Shown here: one piece after another, positions 8,243 through 16,122 of the stretch | How the letters are laid out: each line of letters starts with the position of its first letter | Position numbering within the stretch: position 1 is the first letter of the stretch | From: CAIQJJ01 sp964606085 | GTDB lineage: Bacteria; Chloroflexota; Anaerolineae; Anaerolineales; UBA4823 | NCBI GenBank assembly: GCA_964606085.1 | Contig: CAZSFD010000006.1 | Location: forward strand, 35,059 to 99,058 | Direction: 5' to 3' | Length of the DNA: 64,000 bases | Program-made: the position numbers and the translations under genes | Notes under the pieces: generated by a model | What the model was told of the DNA's origin: nothing | The model's database searches: none | Seen by the model: only the letters and a program-made list of their open reading frames with translations

Positions 8243-8728
8243 ATGCGATTCTCAGTAGGTAGTATTGTCATTCACGCCAGTCACGGTTTGGGAGAAGTTA
8301 TCCAAATCGAAAAACAGCTTGTCAATGGGGCGCTGACCGCCTACTATGTGGTGAAAACGGCCACGCTGACCGTGTGGGTGCCTATCGAAGATGACCTGGA
8401 ATGTAAAAATCTGCGTGTGCCGATGGATAGCGCCGAGTTTGAAAATCTGCTGCAAATCCTGAGTACCCCTGCTGAACCATTGCCAGATGAGCGTAAAGAG
8501 CGGAAGAGCTATTTGCTGCAACAACTTACCAATGGCAGTATCGCTTCGGTGTGCCAGTTGATTCGCGACCTGTTGGGATATAGCCGTCAAAAGAAACTCT
8601 CCGATGATGATCGATCCATCTTGGAGCGCGCCAAAAACACCTTGTTGACCGAATGGGCCACCTCGTTTTCCATTCCAATGGCTGCGGCCCGTAAATTGAT
8701 GGGCGAGCGTTTGCCCGACATTGGATAG
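8243..8728 (+). CDS. carD: CarD-family transcription regulator
   Basis: CarD proteins bind the RNA polymerase beta subunit and stabilise the open complex. The N-terminal Tudor-like RNAP-interaction domain is clear (FSVGSIVIHASHGLGEV, a YYVVK strand, then VWVPIEDD), followed by a helical DNA-contacting C-terminal domain (residues 75-161) ending in the conserved ERLPDI. A strong AGGAGG ribosome-binding site precedes ATG 8243, and a terminator follows at 8748. The length of 161 aa matches the family. It shares no operon with the neighbours. Confidence 0.92.
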   Translation: MRFSVGSIVIHASHGLGEVIQIEKQLVNGALTAYYVVKTATLTVWVPIEDDLECKNLRVPMDSAEFENLLQILSTPAEPLPDERKERKSYLLQQLTNGSIASVCQLIRDLLGYSRQKKLSDDDRSILERAKNTLLTEWATSFSIPMAAARKLMGERLPDIG

Positions 8729-8747
8729 CCCCATGGCGACCCTGGCA

Positions 8748-8788
8748 ACAAAAACCCCGGATTTGTTCTTCCGGGGTTTTTTGTTGCC
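8748..8788 (+). terminator. Intrinsic terminator after carD
   Basis: The stem AAAACCCCGG / CCGGGGTTTT with a 10-base loop runs into a T-rich tract. The flanking GGCAACA and TGTTGCC extend the pairing. Confidence 0.88.
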
Positions 8789-8912
8789 TGACCGTGCGTT
8801 TCGGAATTCTTGTATACTTATGCCATGAACCCACAAGCCTTCATCCAAAAATGGAAAAAATACCCAACTTTGCACTGTCGCGAAACAGGCGTGTTCGCCT
8901 GCTGGACTCGCT

Positions 8913-8978
8913 CGGCGATCAATCGCCGGGCAGGGGGTGATGGGCAAACGGTGTATGACCCCGGCGATTGATCGCCGG
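8913..8978. repeat. Two intergenic palindromes with ATnnAT-type core
   Basis: CGGCGATCAATCGCCG (8913-8928) and CCGGCGATTGATCGCCGG (8961-8978) carry the same arms around CA and TG spacers. A relative occurs at 54081-54094. They fill the gap between carD and the small membrane-protein gene, and the second ends 13 bases before its ATG. Confidence 0.8.
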
Positions 8979-8991
8979 GCGGAGATGTCTT

Positions 8992-9486
8992 ATGCTGAAC
9001 TATCTACGACATGCTACCGGGTACGGCTTCCTGGCCGGGCTATTTTTCTCGCTGGCCTACATCGCCTTCGTCATCCCCTTCACCGGGCTGATGATGGTGT
9101 TGACCAATGTCCCCGTGGGCCGGGGGTTCGAGGCCATCATCGGCGCGGGGATACTCACCGCTTGCGCCTGGCCGTTTTCGTTCTGGCTGGGCGTGCTGCC
9201 GGGAGCGGCGCTTGGCACGCTGGGTGGGGCGCTTTTTGGCGGGTTATTGGCCCCCTGGCGGGATCGGCTGACGCCGCGCCAGGCCGCCGTCATCGCCGTC
9301 GCGCTCACGCTGCTGGTGCTGCTGCCCATTCATGGCCTGTTTGCGCCGGGTCTGCTCGATGAGCATCAGGTTGGCCTGGCGCGTTATGGCACGTATGGCT
9401 TCTGGCTGGTTGGCCCCAGTATTTTTGCCGTCCCGGCGGCGGCCTGGGCGGGGTGGATGTTGCAAAAGAAGCGCCTGGTCGCGTGA
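8992..9486 (+). CDS. Small multi-pass membrane protein, unknown function
   Basis: The start is placed at ATG 8992 because GGAG lies about eight bases upstream. The longer frame from 8968 would run through a palindromic repeat. The 164-aa product has four or five likely membrane spans: around residues 8-40, 48-65, 70-85, 100-118 and 135-155. A glycine-rich stretch (PGAALGTLGGALFGGLLAP) lies in the middle. I recognise no family or catalytic residues. It seems to be transcribed alone. Confidence 0.7.
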   Translation: MLNYLRHATGYGFLAGLFFSLAYIAFVIPFTGLMMVLTNVPVGRGFEAIIGAGILTACAWPFSFWLGVLPGAALGTLGGALFGGLLAPWRDRLTPRQAAVIAVALTLLVLLPIHGLFAPGLLDEHQVGLARYGTYGFWLVGPSIFAVPAAAWAGWMLQKKRLVA

Positions 9487-9574
9487 GATAGGATACGTTT
9501 GAAAAAAGGGGAGTATAATTAGGAGAACTTTTATCAACTTACTCTGTTATTGTTCCAATTGTAGAGGCCAAGAT

Positions 9575-10018
9575 ATGGACCCCACCGAACTCTTCCCCTG
9601 GTTATTTGGCGGCAGCATGGTGTTCACACTGGTCATCGTCATCATAAGCGTGTGCCTTTCGGTGGTGTGTACGGTCGTACCCATCGGCGCGGTGATCTGG
9701 TTCATTATGAAGCGCAGCAAGCAGAGCCAGGCCATGCAGCAGGCCAGCCTGAGTTGGCGCAGCACCACGGGCCGCGTGGTCAAGTCACGCGTCGAGGTTT
9801 CGGGCGGGGAGCATTCCAGCGTTTCACCCTATGTGCTGTACGAATACGAGGTCAACGGGCGCGCCTACCAAAACGCGCAGATTCGCGCCGGCGATCAATT
9901 CATGCGTTCGGGCAGTTCGCGCGACGCCTACGAAACCGTCGATCGCTACCCCGTCGGCCAGCCGGTGACGGTGTACTACGACCCGGCCAACCCGATCAAC
10001 GCGGCATTAGAGCGGTAA
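9575..10018 (+). CDS. DUF3592-type membrane protein
   Basis: An N-terminal membrane span (residues 8-45, very hydrophobic) is followed by a short basic stretch. Next comes a soluble beta domain with the DUF3592 pattern: TTGRVVKSRVEV, then PYVLYEYEVNGRAYQNAQI, then YPVGQPVTVYYDPANP. The domain is of unknown function and is often found in small membrane proteins. A TATAAT box lies at 9514-9519. The neighbour at 10116 is also a membrane protein with a soluble beta-rich middle and may be functionally linked. Confidence 0.82.
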   Translation: MDPTELFPWLFGGSMVFTLVIVIISVCLSVVCTVVPIGAVIWFIMKRSKQSQAMQQASLSWRSTTGRVVKSRVEVSGGEHSSVSPYVLYEYEVNGRAYQNAQIRAGDQFMRSGSSRDAYETVDRYPVGQPVTVYYDPANPINAALER

Positions 10019-10030
10019 GAGAGCGTTTTC

Positions 10031-10095
10031 ACCGCGAAGGCCGCGAAGGCTTCGCCAGCAAGGTTTTCCTTCGCGCTCTTCGCGTCCTTCGCGGT
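10031..10095. repeat. CGCGAAGG-type inverted repeat element
   Basis: ACCGCGAAGGCCGCGAAGG on the left is matched on the right by inverted copies of CCTTCGCG ending in GCGGT. A related element lies at 34185-34232. It separates two membrane-protein genes and can fold into a long hairpin. Confidence 0.75.
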
Positions 10096-10115
10096 AAATT
10101 GATTTTGACCGAAAG

Positions 10116-10886
10116 ATGAACCCCTTAAACCAACGCCTGCGCCAGACCTTCTTCTTCTCCGCCAGCGACCTGCGCGCCAACCGCTCCGGGCAGTTTTCGC
10201 CGCGCCAGCAGGCGCGCTTGCAGGCCAGCGGGGCCAGCATTGGGCTGAGCCTGATCGTGTTCACGCTCGTCATGCTTGGCACAATTGGCGTCAGCGTGGT
10301 CATTTCGCTCGCCTCCGGTGCAACGCCTGATCTGACGAATAACGAATCACGAACAACGATTCTCGTTTTAGCTGGCGTCATCGGCCTGGTCATCGTCTAC
10401 GGCTACTTCTCCAGCCGCAAGCACATCGCTGCCACGCGCGCCAAAACCTTCAAGGTGGCCGAGGGCGTGGCGCAGGTGGGAAAAATTCGCGCCGATGCCG
10501 CCCACTTCGAGATCAAGATCGGGCGCAACCGCCTGCGCCTGCCGGCCCAGGAGCAATTCGACGCCTTCGAGCCAGGCACGGCCTACCGCATCTACTTCGT
10601 TCCCGGCCCGATCCCCACCATCCTTTCGGGTGAGATCATCGGCACAGAAGCCGAAGCCGACCTGCCCGATGACCCCGAAGCCCCGCTCGAACAGGACGTG
10701 ATTTTGCGCCGTCACCAGGCCGGGCGGCCAGTGGTGATCGTGCTGGCGCTGCTGGCGCTGGGCATCCCGCTGGTGGGCGTGGCGGCCTCCACCTTGCCAG
10801 GCGGGCTGAGGGCGTTGGTGATGTTTGGCCTGCTGGCGGCGGCGATCCTGTTCGTCTTTTGGGCGCTGCGGCGCATGTCAAAATGA
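10116..10886 (+). CDS. Membrane protein of unknown function (256 aa)
   Basis: The protein has two N-terminal membrane spans (about residues 42-68 and 86-102), a soluble middle of about 90 residues with beta character (FEIKIGRNRLRLP, YRIYFVPGPIPTILSG), and two C-terminal spans (about 205-225 and 230-248). This is a four-span protein with one loop domain. I do not recognise a family. The loop resembles the DUF3592 idea of a small ligand or protein contact domain, and the gene follows the DUF3592 gene, so a pair is plausible. The next gene starts 57 bases downstream. Confidence 0.72.
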   Translation: MNPLNQRLRQTFFFSASDLRANRSGQFSPRQQARLQASGASIGLSLIVFTLVMLGTIGVSVVISLASGATPDLTNNESRTTILVLAGVIGLVIVYGYFSSRKHIAATRAKTFKVAEGVAQVGKIRADAAHFEIKIGRNRLRLPAQEQFDAFEPGTAYRIYFVPGPIPTILSGEIIGTEAEADLPDDPEAPLEQDVILRRHQAGRPVVIVLALLALGIPLVGVAASTLPGGLRALVMFGLLAAAILFVFWALRRMSK

Positions 10887-10942
10887 TCACCACCACCGAA
10901 AACCTATTGCTTTACCCCGTACTTTTCCACAGGAGTTTGACC

Positions 10943-13900
10943 ATGAACCGTTTCTCTCCCTCGCGTTTGTTCAACCTGCTGGTGGTGGCGGCGCTGCTGT
11001 TGAGCGTGCTGCCCTTCCAGCCCCAGCCCGCCGCCGCCGAGACCGACGCCCCCGAAGCGGCGGCGTTCAATTCGCTCTACCTGGCTGGCACCACAGGCTA
11101 TGTGAGTGTACCCAACAGCAACGAACTGAACTACCTCTCTGCCATCACCATCGAAGCCTGGGTCTACCGCAACAACACCTTGCGCAGTGAGACCATCGTG
11201 GGCAATGGCTGGCAGGATTCTTACTGGTTTGGCTTCACCACCAATGGCAAGCTGCGCTTCATTGCCGACGGCGGCGCACTGGTAGATAGCGTCGGCACCG
11301 TTTCGGCGGGCGCGTGGACGCATGTGGCCATCACCTACAACGGCAGTCAGCGCAACTTCTACATCAACGGCGCCCTGGATACCAGCACCAACGCCTCGCC
11401 CGGCGCTATCACCCCAAACACCGACCCCCTCGGCATCGGGCGCGACGCCGACCCCTTCAGCAGCAATTATTTCGACGGCATGATAGACGAAGTGCGCATC
11501 TGGAACGTGGTGCGCACCCCGGCGCAGATTCAGGCCGGCCTGTTCCAGCCTTACACCACCCCTTACCCCTCCAGCCTGATCGGCTATTGGAAGCTGGACG
11601 GCAACACCGACGATGAAACTGGCGACCACGATGGCTCGCTGCAAGGCGGCCTGGGGTCAGCTTCGTGGGGCAACGCCGGGGCCATCCCGCACGATATTCG
11701 CATCCCGCAGGTGGCCAACACGCCCACCCTCGACGGCCAATGCAGCGATTACACCAATGCCCAGGTCGTCACCGCCGAGGGCGCCGAGGTCTCGTTGCAG
11801 CACACCGCCACCGATCTGTGGGTGTGCTTCCACTTCTACACCAACAACGAGGGTTACACGCGCGCCAACCTGCTGCTAGACCCCAACCACGACCGCCTCG
11901 ACCCTGCCCAACCCGACGATTTGCGCATGACGGTTAATAATGATGATTCCATCGCATCCTATGCCGGTACCGGCGGCGGGGGCTGGGTGGTCACCGATAC
12001 CTTTGCCACCGAGTGGGACGGCGAATGGCACATCACCGGCGGCGAGTTTCCCTACCACACGGCGGAATTTCGCGTGGCGCAATCGCTGTTGGGCGAATGG
12101 GGCAGCGTGATTGGCCTGGCGCTTGACCCCTACATCCCTGGCCCGCTGTTTCGCGATACGGCTGGCATGTGGCCGGCGCTCTCGGCCAGCACCCTGCCTT
12201 CCACCTGGAGCAGCGCCACCCTGGCCGGCACCGGCCCGGCGCGCACCTTCACCGGCAGCGTGCAGTATCAGCCGCAAAATCTCAACATCAACCCCAGCGG
12301 CATTTACGGGGCTAAGGTGGAACTTTACGGCTACGAGACGAACGGCTCTGAAGCCCTGGTCGCCAGCGATACCACCGACACGGCGGGCAATTTCAGCCTG
12401 TCTACCACCGACGATTTCACCCGTCACCGCCTGGAACTGGCCTCCTACCCGCAGGGCTACGTCCCCAGCGATGCGATGGTAGACCCACCCGCTGTCAAGC
12501 TCGACCTGCGCACGCTCGATTACGGCGATGCCGGCGGCGGCACCTACCCGCTCAACCTGTTCTTCCTCGGCGACCCTGTGCCGGGCAACCTGGCCGCTCC
12601 CTATGGCCCGGTGTTCCTGATTGTCGCCGCGCAGTCGGTGATTGATGACGGCGCCCTCGAGGAATTTCGTAATTTCAAGGTTCAGCAAGGCTACGCGGTG
12701 ACGATCCGTTCCGTCGAATACGCCGATGCTAACTATCCCGGCGCCACCCGCCTGGAAAAAATTCGGTCAATGGAGCAGGAACACCTGATCGCCTACGGTA
12801 ACCGCTTCCAGTTTGTCATGCTGGTTGGTACGCACGATACCATCCCCTTCGCCAAAATCACCCCCTACGCCACCGGCGAGTCTCCAATTTGCGCCAGTGA
12901 AGAACCCAAGAATTACAAATACTCCGATTGGCTGTACGTGGATTTGACCAGCACCCCCAATACCAACGGCAACGGCTGCGCCCTCGATGGCACCCTCACC
13001 AAGCCCGATAAGCTGGTCAGCGGATACACGCCCGATAGCTTCGCCTACGACCCCACGGTGGCCCTCGGGCGCATCCCCTTCGACGACCCCAACACCGTGC
13101 GCCAGGCGCTGCGCAACAGCATCGGCTTCGAGAAGCAGTCGGAGAGCTACAAGCTGGATGCCCTGGCGGGTATGTCGTTGGTGGCGCTGAAGGGCTACTT
13201 CGACGGCGAAATCTGCGCCGATAACTGGGGCGATCACTGCGTGCCGCCTTCTTCCAACGCCGAGCGCAGTTACGACACGGCGGAACTGTCGGAAGAGATG
13301 CAAACCGACTTCCTCAATATCAACGGCTTCGACGTGACCGAACTCTACGAAAACGAAGCCGCCATCGCCGGCGGCATCCACACCTCCTTCCCCGACGACC
13401 TGACGCTGATGAACGTGCGTGAAGCCCTCGACGAAGGCCGCTTCGGCCTGGCGGTGATGAGCGGGCACGGCAACTCCACCGGCGTCTNNNNNNNNNNCAA
13501 CAATGGCGTGGTGGATGTCAGCGATGGCAGCAGCACCGAGCTTTCAGAAACGCAGTTCTTCGACATCAACGGTGTGCTGGATAACGTGGACGCCGAAGGG
13601 CCGCGCGGCAGCGTGTTCGTGCTGCTTGCCTGCTCCAACGCCACGCCCACCAACCCCAGCAACCTGGCGGCCACCATCCTGGCTGATGGCCATGGCCCGG
13701 CCTCGGTGGCGGCGTTGAGCGTGGTGACGGTGGGTAGTTGGCTGAGCGAAAACGACGGCAACGTGGAGAGCATCGGCTACTACATCACCAAGCGCCTGGT
13801 CAGCAATGGCTACCGCCTGGGTGAATCGGTGTGGTGGACGATGGCCGACCTGCTGAAGAAGGGCAAATCGGGCAGCGGCGGCGTGGCCTACGACCTCTAC

Positions 13901-16024
13901 GGCGACCCCACGCTCACCTTCTATGGCAACCCCGGCGGGCAAACCAGCCTCGACCCGTGGCCGATGGGCCGCCGCACCCCCTCGGGCGATGGCTACCTCA
14001 GCCTGCCCGGCCCCACCGTCCCCAAGCAGCTCTGGGAATATCAGACCGGCATGCACACCGCCGACACTTACGGCCCCACCCCGCTGGTCAGCGCGGATGG
14101 CGAAGTGATCGTGGCCGCCGAAACCTACATAGACGTATTGCGCAACGGAACGCTCTTCCAACGCCTGAACCTGGATGACTACGTTTTCGGCAGCCCGGCG
14201 CTCTCTGCCGACGGCACGATCTACGTGATGGATCAAGACGCCAACCTCTACGCCTTCGCCCGCCAACGTCTGAACTATGGCGGCAATACCTGGCTCAGCG
14301 ACCTGCGCTACCGCCGCTGGAAAGTGGATTTGGGCGAAAATCCGCAGGCCAGCCCCACCATTGGGGCCGATGGCTATATTTTGGCCGGCGTGGGCGGGCC
14401 AACCGCCAGTGACCCGCGCCTGTGGCTGGTGCGCTCGGATGGCGTGTTGTTCTCCTCCTGGGCGCTCGACCACAACCCGGCCAACTACGCCACCACCGAC
14501 GCCAGCCGCGTCATCTACGTCACCACCAAAGGCGATGACGGCCACATCTACCGCTTCACCCAGTTCTGCGATACTTTCGTCAACCCCGATGTCTGCCCCT
14601 ACAATAGCTGGGTCGAGGCCACCATCCCCGATGCCTTCTACACCCCCCCGCTGCTGGCCTACGGCTCGGTCTACGCTGGCGATGTGGATGATACGCTGTA
14701 TAAATTCAACAAAGACACCCTGGCCGTCGAAGCCACCTTCGTGGCCGACAGCGCCATTCAGCTTGGCCCCATGGCCACCCCCAATGGCGATATTCTCATC
14801 ATCAGCGGTCAGGGCGTGATGTATAGCCTGAGCAAAAATCTGGCTACCGTGCGCTGGCAGCGAAACCTGGGCTACACCTCCATTTATGGCTTCCCGGCGG
14901 CTTCCAGCAACGCCATCTACCTGGCCTTCGACGGCTATCTGCACGCCTTCAGCCCCAGCAGCGGCGCATTGCTGTGGAAGCGCAGCCTGGGCGGCGAGAT
15001 TTCGTATGCCTCGGTTTCGGTTGGCTATGGGCGTGAAGTCTACGTCCAGGGCGTGACCGGCAAAGTGCTGGCCTTCGGCGAAGGCTGGGCGCAGCGACCG
15101 GGGCGCATCCTCGCCATCCCCGGCCTGGCCGCCGTCGCCGCCCGCCCGCTGATGACGATTGAGATTCAGCAAACCGTGGAACTGACCCCCGCGCTGACCC
15201 TGGCCCCCACAGCCATCCACGCCGACATCACCGCCCTGCTCTTACAGCGCAGTGAAGACGGCGGCCCGTGGCAGGATGTGGCCGTGCTGCCCCCCGGCAC
15301 GACGATCTACACCGACACCAACATCAGCGACGACGCCAGCTACCTCTACCGCGTGCAAAACCTGATGAGCGACGGCAGCCACTCCGACTTCACCACCACC
15401 CTCGAGGTGGCCCAAAGCCTGCCCGACGCCCCCGGCGCGCCCACGCTGAACAGCGCCACGGCGGCCTCCTCCAGCGCCATCGAATTGGCCTGGACGCCCT
15501 TCGCCGGCAGCGTGGTGGAAAACTACATCGTTGAGCGCGCCGCCAATGCTGGCGGGCCCTACACGGCCATCCTCACCGTCACCAGCGAAACCACCTCGCT
15601 GGTAGATAGCAGCCTGACGCCCGGCAGCACCGCCCACTACCGGGTGCGCGCCGTCAACGCCACCGCCACCAGCGGCCCCTCCAACGTGCTGAATGCCACC
15701 ACCTTCACGCAAAGCCTGGCCGCCCCGCAGAACTTCGCCGCCAGCAAGACTGGCAGCGGCCAAATCACCCTCACCTGGACGCCCGGCCCGGCTGGCGCCA
15801 CCGCCGTGATCGAGATCATCACCTTCGGCGAGAGTGAGTACAGCCCGCTGACCAGCCTGGCTGCCAACACAGGCACGTTCAGCCTGCCGATGGGCGAAAA
15901 CGGCGCCTACGACTTCCGCCTCAAGTACGTGCAGGGGGCGAACGAGTCGCCGTATGCTTACACCAACCAGAGCGTGGTCATCGCCGACCCGTTCAGCATC
16001 TACCTGCCGGTGATTGTGCGCTAA
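10943..16024 (+). CDS. Giant secreted protein: LamG, gingipain-like C25 peptidase, beta-propeller and Fn3 modules
   Basis: The frame opens at 10859, but ATG 10943 with AGGAG upstream starts a clean signal peptide (cleavage after PAAA, near residue 33). Of 1693 residues, about 37-260 form a LamG jelly roll, followed by a linker. A C25-type cysteine peptidase domain spans roughly 560-990. Its catalytic His is in MSGHG (residue 842) and its Cys in LLACSN (residue 897). Next come PQQ-like propeller repeats (about 1030-1380) and three Fn3-like modules (about 1390-1690). The protein ends in IYLPVIVR, a tail of the kind seen on Chloroflexota exported proteins. It is probably an extracellular protease or adhesin. 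Ten Ns fall just after the catalytic His; the frame is kept by chance or design. Confidence 0.85.
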   Translation: MNRFSPSRLFNLLVVAALLLSVLPFQPQPAAAETDAPEAAAFNSLYLAGTTGYVSVPNSNELNYLSAITIEAWVYRNNTLRSETIVGNGWQDSYWFGFTTNGKLRFIADGGALVDSVGTVSAGAWTHVAITYNGSQRNFYINGALDTSTNASPGAITPNTDPLGIGRDADPFSSNYFDGMIDEVRIWNVVRTPAQIQAGLFQPYTTPYPSSLIGYWKLDGNTDDETGDHDGSLQGGLGSASWGNAGAIPHDIRIPQVANTPTLDGQCSDYTNAQVVTAEGAEVSLQHTATDLWVCFHFYTNNEGYTRANLLLDPNHDRLDPAQPDDLRMTVNNDDSIASYAGTGGGGWVVTDTFATEWDGEWHITGGEFPYHTAEFRVAQSLLGEWGSVIGLALDPYIPGPLFRDTAGMWPALSASTLPSTWSSATLAGTGPARTFTGSVQYQPQNLNINPSGIYGAKVELYGYETNGSEALVASDTTDTAGNFSLSTTDDFTRHRLELASYPQGYVPSDAMVDPPAVKLDLRTLDYGDAGGGTYPLNLFFLGDPVPGNLAAPYGPVFLIVAAQSVIDDGALEEFRNFKVQQGYAVTIRSVEYADANYPGATRLEKIRSMEQEHLIAYGNRFQFVMLVGTHDTIPFAKITPYATGESPICASEEPKNYKYSDWLYVDLTSTPNTNGNGCALDGTLTKPDKLVSGYTPDSFAYDPTVALGRIPFDDPNTVRQALRNSIGFEKQSESYKLDALAGMSLVALKGYFDGEICADNWGDHCVPPSSNAERSYDTAELSEEMQTDFLNINGFDVTELYENEAAIAGGIHTSFPDDLTLMNVREALDEGRFGLAVMSGHGNSTGVXXXXNNGVVDVSDGSSTELSETQFFDINGVLDNVDAEGPRGSVFVLLACSNATPTNPSNLAATILADGHGPASVAALSVVTVGSWLSENDGNVESIGYYITKRLVSNGYRLGESVWWTMADLLKKGKSGSGGVAYDLYGDPTLTFYGNPGGQTSLDPWPMGRRTPSGDGYLSLPGPTVPKQLWEYQTGMHTADTYGPTPLVSADGEVIVAAETYIDVLRNGTLFQRLNLDDYVFGSPALSADGTIYVMDQDANLYAFARQRLNYGGNTWLSDLRYRRWKVDLGENPQASPTIGADGYILAGVGGPTASDPRLWLVRSDGVLFSSWALDHNPANYATTDASRVIYVTTKGDDGHIYRFTQFCDTFVNPDVCPYNSWVEATIPDAFYTPPLLAYGSVYAGDVDDTLYKFNKDTLAVEATFVADSAIQLGPMATPNGDILIISGQGVMYSLSKNLATVRWQRNLGYTSIYGFPAASSNAIYLAFDGYLHAFSPSSGALLWKRSLGGEISYASVSVGYGREVYVQGVTGKVLAFGEGWAQRPGRILAIPGLAAVAARPLMTIEIQQTVELTPALTLAPTAIHADITALLLQRSEDGGPWQDVAVLPPGTTIYTDTNISDDASYLYRVQNLMSDGSHSDFTTTLEVAQSLPDAPGAPTLNSATAASSSAIELAWTPFAGSVVENYIVERAANAGGPYTAILTVTSETTSLVDSSLTPGSTAHYRVRAVNATATSGPSNVLNATTFTQSLAAPQNFAASKTGSGQITLTWTPGPAGATAVIEIITFGESEYSPLTSLAANTGTFSLPMGENGAYDFRLKYVQGANESPYAYTNQSVVIADPFSIYLPVIVR
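13488..13497. other. Assembly gap (10 N) inside the C25 peptidase domain
   Basis: Ten consecutive Ns follow the codons for the catalytic-histidine loop. The true gap length is unknown, so the residue count and even the continuity of the gene here rest on the assembly. Confidence 0.98.
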
Positions 16025-16040
16025 GCAACAACACCAAAAA

Positions 16041-16073
16041 AGCTGGCTGCCATGAGCAGCCAGCTTTTTTTTT
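16041..16073 (+). terminator. Intrinsic terminator after the giant secreted-protein gene
   Basis: AGCTGGCTGC pairs with GCAGCCAGCT around a four-base loop. The stem is followed by nine T residues and preceded by an A-run. Confidence 0.9.
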
Positions 16074-16087
16074 CGATGAATATCTGA

Positions 16088-16116
16088 TTGACCATCTCGC
16101 CGCTTTGCGTTAAGAT
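16088..16116 (+). promoter_or_regulatory. Promoter of the SRPBCC-cyclase gene, placed for a leaderless mRNA
   Basis: TTGACC (16088-16093), a 17-base spacer and TAAGAT (16111-16116) are followed after only six bases by ATG 16123. Transcription would start at or next to the start codon, and no ribosome-binding site is possible. Confidence 0.7.
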
Positions 16117-16122
16117 TTTCCT

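Noticed and set aside
13544..15220. A 558-codon minus-strand frame inside the giant secreted-protein gene
   Set aside because: The translation is an antisense shadow, rich in Ala/Gly/Val/His, over propeller repeats.
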